A stretch of 8,560 nucleotides of DNA from the NCBI GenBank assembly GCA_017405115.1, contig JAFRBA010000049.1, forward strand, positions 1-8,560. The letters are read 5' to 3'. A model generated the notes under the pieces. It did not search any database. It saw nothing but the letters and a program-made list of their open reading frames with translations, and was not told the origin of the DNA. Shown here piece by piece: positions 5,607 through 8,560 of this stretch (positions within the stretch are counted from its first letter, which is position 1; each line of letters opens with the position of its first letter). This DNA is from Kiritimatiellia bacterium (lineage in GTDB: Bacteria > Verrucomicrobiota > Kiritimatiellia > RFP12 > UBA1067). A program made the translations under genes and the position numbers.

Positions 5607-6192
5607 GATCTATACCGTCATCGCCATGACGCTGCTGACGGTTCCGGCGTTCATGGGAGAGTTGTCGGCGATCCAGAAGTTCACGGTCATCTATTCCGTC
5701 CTCTTCGTTCTGCATGAATGGGAAGAAGGCAAGTATCCGGGTGGATTCGTCAACATGATCGCCTCCCTCGTGCAGATAGAGGTAAGCGATGAAATCAAGC
5801 GTGCGAGCCGCATCCCTGCAGGAATCCTCCTCTTGCTGATTACGGTCGTTCCTTTCGTCTTCGACTCCACGATCCTCTTTGCCGTTGCCGTCGCCACTTT
5901 CGGCATTATCGAGGGCGTTGTCCACATTGTGGGAATTCGGCTTTTCCAGTGCAAGACGCCCTACACGCCTGGCATGGTCACCGCCATCCTTGAGGCAACC
6001 GAAAGCGTTGTCCTCATCGCGTATCTTGCCTGCAATCATCTCGGCGCATGGTACGATTATGTTTTCGGTCCCTTGCTCATGATCGTGTGTTTCGGCATGC
6101 TGCAGAAGACGATGACACTTCTCGTCGGTATCAGATACAGTGACATGCCAAAATACGTGAAAGCGCAGTGGAAGCGCGGCAACAGGGCATGA
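5569..6192 (+). CDS. HXXEE-type multi-spanning membrane protein
   Basis: The ATG is preceded by AAAAGGAC, a close Shine-Dalgarno. The 207-residue protein is very hydrophobic, with about five membrane segments (near residues 12-30, 36-50, 84-105, 106-124, 138-158 and 163-183; some may be half-helices). The name-giving motif is H49-E-W-E-E53, at the end of a membrane segment and followed by GKYPGGF; a second conserved-looking His lies in EGVVHIVG (residues 115-122). The HXXEE family is of unknown function; its acidic/His motif looks like a metal or catalytic site in the membrane. The C-terminus is basic (KAQWKRGNR), probably cytoplasmic. Last gene of the plus run, converging on the Crp/Fnr gene with no hairpin terminator between them. 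Confidence 0.75.
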   Translation: MTLWKFIKHYALEIYTVIAMTLLTVPAFMGELSAIQKFTVIYSVLFVLHEWEEGKYPGGFVNMIASLVQIEVSDEIKRASRIPAGILLLLITVVPFVFDSTILFAVAVATFGIIEGVVHIVGIRLFQCKTPYTPGMVTAILEATESVVLIAYLACNHLGAWYDYVFGPLLMIVCFGMLQKTMTLLVGIRYSDMPKYVKAQWKRGNRA

Positions 6193-6208
6193 GTCGGCGT
6201 TTTCGTAG

Positions 6209-6370
6209 CAAGCATCGTCGTGGAAGGCGATCTGCCAGTATGTGTTTGCGCTGGCGCCCGGCGCGGACAAGTCGCTCTTCTGCTATGGCGACTGGATCAA
6301 GAAGCCCGGTGTCGCCATCGTGGGCTGCAACGACGGACTCCGCCCCGTCATCATGAAGCCCGAAGCGGCT
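6209..6370 (+). pseudogene. Coding remnant of unknown family
   Basis: After a stop at 6206-6208 a plus-strand frame reads QASSWKAICQYVFALAPGAD, then KSLFCYGDWIKKPGVAIVGC and NDGLRPVIMKPE, which has the look of a real protein segment. It has no start with a ribosome site (GTG at 6242 is the first option), and the sequence becomes Arg-rich after about 6370 before running antisense into the Crp/Fnr gene. I do not recognise the family. It is best read as a leftover piece between two convergent genes. Confidence 0.3.
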
Positions 6371-6435
6371 GACGAGGGCACCGAAAATCGGCTACGAGCC
6401 GGCACCATTGCGCGGCGGCGCGCGGGGTCTGACCG

Positions 6436-7116
6436 TCAGATGCTGCGGCGGATGGTGAAGTGGTTTTTCCGCGATGTGATCAGGCCGAGCTTGGACAACC
6501 GGCTGATTTCCGCCGAAAGCGCACTGCGCTCGACGCAGAGGTAGTCCGCGAGCTGCTGGCGGTCGAATGGAATGTCGAATTCGACGGATTCTTTCTGCTT
6601 TGCCACGGCGCGCAGATAGGACATCAGCCGATCTTGCGTGGAGCGGTGCGACAGAATCTCGATCTTCCGATTCAGCTCAAGCGTCTTTACGGCGAGCGTG
6701 CGCATGATGTTCCTGACGAGACGGGAGTGGAACGCGCAGGCGTTCTCGCAGGGCGAGAGAATGCGGTCGGTCTTTACGAGAAGAACATCGCAGTCCCCGT
6801 CTGCTTCAACATCGACACTCATCGTATCCGCCCCGGACAGCGCCTGTGCTGCAGCAACGATTTCACCTGGGCCTATCCGCTTGATGATGGTGCGGCGTCC
6901 GTCAAGGTCGTATGCCGAGACGGAAAGCGAACCCGACAGCAGAATGCCTATTCTGTCGGCGCGTTCGCCGGTCCTCATCAGCGCATCCCCCTTTTCAATG
7001 CGGCGCCGCTTCACGCCAAGGCAGGCAAAAAGGGCGGACAGACTCTCGATCCCGATTCCGTCGAAGACCGGGCATTTTTTCGCCTGCACAGCGATATATG
7101 TGCTTCCACGTTCCAT
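6436..7116 (-). CDS. Crp/Fnr-family transcriptional regulator
   Basis: From the ATG at 7116 the protein is 226 residues, normal for the family. Residues about 15-125 are the cyclic-nucleotide-binding-like sensor barrel (CPVFDGIGIESL, GILLSGSLSVSAYDLDGRRT, GPGEIVAAA). Residues 130-158 form the dimer helix (FHSRLVRNIMRTLAVKTLELN), and residues 184-213 the winged helix-turn-helix (RQQLADYLCVERSALSAEIS). It lacks the N-terminal Cys cluster of Fnr, but C123-x3-C127 before AFH recalls a motif I remember in clostridia-like relatives that sit beside ferredoxin, cupin and Hcp genes; it might sense redox or NO. An ATG at 7176 would add 20 residues, but those codons overlap the promoter, so 7116 is preferred. 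It likely controls itself and the divergent ferredoxin gene through the palindrome at 7170-7187. Confidence 0.88.
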   Translation of the reverse strand: MERGSTYIAVQAKKCPVFDGIGIESLSALFACLGVKRRRIEKGDALMRTGERADRIGILLSGSLSVSAYDLDGRRTIIKRIGPGEIVAAAQALSGADTMSVDVEADGDCDVLLVKTDRILSPCENACAFHSRLVRNIMRTLAVKTLELNRKIEILSHRSTQDRLMSYLRAVAKQKESVEFDIPFDRQQLADYLCVERSALSAEISRLSKLGLITSRKNHFTIRRSI

Positions 7117-7123
7117 GCCAGAT

Positions 7124-7152
7124 AGTCTATCATTTTCCTGGCGCTTCCACAA
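7124..7152 (-). promoter_or_regulatory. Promoter of the Crp/Fnr gene, apparently giving a leaderless mRNA
   Basis: Minus-strand TTGTGG (7147-7152), 17 bp, TAGACT (7124-7129), with TGA before the -10. Seven bases separate the -10 from the ATG at 7116, so transcription should begin at or within a base of the start codon. No Shine-Dalgarno precedes that ATG, which agrees. The -10 sits in the palindrome GATAG-T-CTATC (7121-7131). Confidence 0.55.
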
Positions 7153-7169
7153 TGTTGGAGGGACAACAT

Positions 7170-7187
7170 ATTTCACAGCCGTGAAAT
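7170..7187. promoter_or_regulatory. Candidate Crp/Fnr operator between divergent genes
   Basis: ATTTCAC (7170-7176), AGCC, GTGAAAT (7181-7187): perfect 7-bp arms with a 4-bp spacer, the size and symmetry of Crp/Fnr-family sites. Its centre lies about 61.5 bp upstream of the predicted start of the regulator gene, a class I activator distance. It also overlaps the spacer of the ferredoxin promoter (centre about -23), a repressing position. The regulator encoded next door is the natural candidate to bind it; that is inference. Confidence 0.6.
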
Positions 7188-7195
7188 GATATACT
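7187..7195 (+). promoter_or_regulatory. Extended -10 promoter of the ferredoxin-cupin operon
   Basis: TGA-TATACT (-10 at 7190-7195) with only a poor -35 at the proper distance. Transcription would start near 7202, giving a leader of about 30 nt that contains AGGAGG (7217-7222). The palindromic operator abuts and overlaps its upstream edge by one base. Confidence 0.5.
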
Positions 7196-7231
7196 GTGCA
7201 TCGTCAACAGGTGAACAGGAGGTAAATGGCC

Positions 7232-8050
7232 ATGAAAAGAAAGATTGTCGAGATAGACGAAGCGAAATGCATAGGCTGCGGGCTGTGCGCGAACGCCTGC
7301 CACGAGGGCGCGATTGCGATGGTGGACGGAAAGGCGAAGCTCGTCAAGGACGACTACTGCGACGGCATGGGCGACTGCCTGCCGGAGTGCCCCGCCGGTG
7401 CGATCAAAATCGTCGAGCGCGAGGCCGCCGCATACGACGCCGAAGCGGTTGAAAAGTTGAAAGTTGAAAAGTTGAAAGGAGTTGAATCTGCCATGGCTAA
7501 ACCAAAACTTACTGAATCACAATCTCCATCTGCTCAGCATGTGGTACTACCAGGAGGTTGCCCCGGCAAGGCAATGCGCCAGTTCAACCGTGCGGAGGAA
7601 AACGGTAGGGCGGTCGCCCCGCGACCGCCGCTTCGGCGGGCAGAGGGCTGCCCGCCCTACCAATGTGGCACCGCAACTCCAAACTCACAACTTTCGCAGT
7701 GGCCATGCCAGATACGCCTTGTCCCTGCGACTGCGCCGTTCTTCAAGGGCGCGAAGCTCCTCATCGCCGCCGACTGCACGGCCTACGCCTACGCGAACTT
7801 CCATCAGGAGTTCATGCGCGGAAAGGTGACGATTGTCGGCTGCCCGAAGCTCGATCCGGTTGACTACTCGGAGAAGCTGACGGAGATATTGCGCGAGAAC
7901 GACATCAAGTCCGTTACAATCGTGCGCATGGAGGTCCCGTGCTGCGGCGGGCTTGAGATGGCCGCGAAGAAGGCATTGCAGGCAAGCGGCAAGTTCATCC
8001 CCTGGCAGGTCGTCACACTCTCGCTCGACGGGAAGATAATCGATTCGTGA
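7232..8050 (+). CDS. 4Fe-4S ferredoxin-domain redox protein with conserved C-terminal domain and repeat-expanded linker
   Basis: The ATG at 7232 is nine bases from AGGAGG; the in-frame ATG at 7226 is only three bases away and less likely. Residues 13-23 (CIGCGLCANAC) give a standard 4Fe-4S motif. Residues 43-54 (YCDGMGDCLPECP) form a second, modified motif, C-x5-C-x3-CP, which supplies three Cys in this spacing. Residues about 153-272 are the conserved C-terminal domain of this family: LSQWPCQIRLV, LLIAADCTAYAYANFH, IVGCPKLD (C204) and EVPCCGG (C237, C238). Relatives stand beside a Crp/Fnr regulator, a cupin gene and often hcp, so a cytoplasmic electron-transfer or stress role is likely. The linker (residues 73-150) is abnormal: a VEKLK tandem at 73-82 and a palindromic-repeat segment at 125-144 are both in frame. 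GGCPGKAMRQF (108-118) between them looks native. Activity may survive, as both insertions lie between domains. Confidence 0.87.
   Translation: MKRKIVEIDEAKCIGCGLCANACHEGAIAMVDGKAKLVKDDYCDGMGDCLPECPAGAIKIVEREAAAYDAEAVEKLKVEKLKGVESAMAKPKLTESQSPSAQHVVLPGGCPGKAMRQFNRAEENGRAVAPRPPLRRAEGCPPYQCGTATPNSQLSQWPCQIRLVPATAPFFKGAKLLIAADCTAYAYANFHQEFMRGKVTIVGCPKLDPVDYSEKLTEILRENDIKSVTIVRMEVPCCGGLEMAAKKALQASGKFIPWQVVTLSLDGKIIDS
7448..7477 (+). repeat. 15-bp tandem repeat (two copies) inside the ferredoxin gene
   Basis: GTTGAAAAGTTGAAA occurs exactly twice in a row (7448-7462 and 7463-7477), with a partial GTTGAA again at 7481. Each unit encodes VEKLK, so the 15-bp period preserves the frame. It falls right after the ferredoxin domain. 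Confidence 0.75.
7604..7661. repeat. 58-bp cloverleaf-like palindromic element inside the ferredoxin gene
   Basis: An outer perfect 10-bp stem, GGTAGGGCGG (7604-7613) with CCGCCCTACC (7652-7661), encloses three hairpins: CGGTCGC/GCGACCG (7611-7627), CCGCCG/CGGCGG (7625-7639) and GGGCAG/CTGCCC (7638-7653), which partly compete for bases. This is a REP/MITE-like palindrome. It is read through in frame and encodes residues 125-144 (GRAVAPRPPLRRAEGCPPYQ), an odd Arg/Pro-rich stretch absent from the family as I know it. Confidence 0.75.
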
Positions 8051-8060
8051 AGGAGACGCC

Positions 8061-8560
8061 ATGAACGAACGCAAAGGAGAGGTTTTCTCGATAGCGGCGG
8101 AGAATGCGCCCGTCGTCGGCTGCACGGTCTCGAAGGCCGTTGCCGAAGTCGCTGGGCGTAGAATCTCCCATTTCGCCCTTTCGGCCGGAACAGACATCAG
8201 CCCCGAAACATACGACTACCATAAACTCTGGGTAGTCATCGACGGCGAGGGAGAGGTTTTAGCCGCAAAGAACGCAAAGATCGCAAAGGGAGATGCTTTC
8301 GTCACGCCTGTCGGCCAGCCGTTGGGCGTCAAGACCGAGATGGGCATCGTCTATACGGAAATCGAAACAGGAAAGGAACACAAAATGAAACTGAATCCAG
8401 GCGAGGCATTCTCGCTCAAGGACGTTCTTCCCTACGCGGAGGGGCGCATCGTCAACAAGGACATCATCAACGAGCCGAAGTTGAAGTTCGTATTGATGAG
8501 TTTCGCCGCCGGTACGGGTTTGAGCGAACACGCCGCGCCAGGCGAGGCGCTGATCTTCGC
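8061..8560 (+). CDS. Two-cupin-domain protein (3' end outside window)
   Basis: The ATG at 8061 lies ten nt after the ferredoxin stop, with AGGAGA in front, so the two genes are co-transcribed. 166 complete codons are visible. Residues about 34-102 are a first cupin barrel (ISHFALSAGTDIS, YHKLWVVIDGEGEV, GDAFVTPVGQPLGV, VYTEI). Residues about 108 onward begin a second (KLNPGEAFSLKDVLPY, KLKFVLMSFAAGTGLSEHAA, PGEALIF, with H157 and E162 as likely metal ligands). Such bicupins bind a metal and probably a small ligand; the exact role in this family is unknown. Its place behind the ferredoxin gene and the Crp/Fnr regulator suggests a stress or redox function. DNA for residues 68-76 consists of three 9-bp units that match a widespread intergenic repeat. 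Confidence 0.85.
   Translation, partial: MNERKGEVFSIAAENAPVVGCTVSKAVAEVAGRRISHFALSAGTDISPETYDYHKLWVVIDGEGEVLAAKNAKIAKGDAFVTPVGQPLGVKTEMGIVYTEIETGKEHKMKLNPGEAFSLKDVLPYAEGRIVNKDIINEPKLKFVLMSFAAGTGLSEHAAPGEALIF
8264..8290 (+). repeat. 9-bp CGCAAAGAA-type tandem repeat in the cupin gene
   Basis: Three units, CGCAAAGAA, CGCAAAGAT and CGCAAAGGG, follow TTTTAGC. The same repeat is common between genes in many bacterial genomes (recollection). Here it is translated as AKN-AKI-AKG within the first cupin barrel. Confidence 0.5.

Noticed and set aside
5413..6270. 285-codon minus-strand frame
   Set aside because: Antisense to the clear HXXEE membrane protein; composition is rich in His, Asp and Arg with no family character.

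Overview
The window is GC-rich bacterial DNA. Four features suggest an anaerobic, probably gut-associated member of the PVC group (Kiritimatiellota/Lentisphaerota-like): an exported Calx-beta-type protein of a kind I associate with those genomes, a clostridia-like Crp/Fnr regulator beside a ferredoxin gene and a two-cupin gene, an exported flavodoxin-metallo-hydrolase fusion, and several short repeat families. This placement is inference from protein style; no rRNA or marker gene is present.

Layout. Positions 1-2418 are on the minus strand: the N-terminal 427 residues of an exported Calx-beta-like protein (1-1281, running off the left edge) with its own promoter and a palindrome over the -10 and start point, a TetR-family regulator (1375-2088) whose tail is encoded by a repeat array, and a short remnant (2101-2418) that looks like a DUF3990 toxin-like gene collapsed onto its DUF3791 partner. 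A roughly 440-bp region (2419-2860) has no convincing gene; it holds a 161-bp element with inverted-repeat ends and a good plus-strand promoter. Positions 3025-6192 are a compact plus-strand run: a GNAT C-terminal fragment, an intact flavodoxin-UlaG-like fusion, a NudC-type Nudix C-terminal fragment, a zinc-ribbon protein, a small hypothetical and an HXXEE-type membrane protein. The reading frames touch or overlap, so co-transcription is likely.

Positions 6436-8560 hold a divergent module: a Crp/Fnr regulator (minus, apparently leaderless) facing a 4Fe-4S ferredoxin-domain protein and a two-cupin protein (plus, running off the right edge). A perfect 7-bp-arm palindrome, ATTTCAC-N4-GTGAAAT, lies between them and is the obvious candidate operator. 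In related gene neighbourhoods this set can accompany hybrid-cluster protein (Hcp) and nitrosative or oxidative stress genes; whether Hcp follows here cannot be seen.

Two themes recur. First, short repeats sit in frame inside otherwise normal genes (TetR tail, ferredoxin linker, possibly the cupin), mostly with periods of 9 or 15 bp. Second, several genes are partial (GNAT, NudC, DUF3990/DUF3791 and an unidentified piece at 6209-6370), as if the DNA between intact genes is being eroded. Four predicted promoters share an extended -10 of the form TGR-TADAMT.
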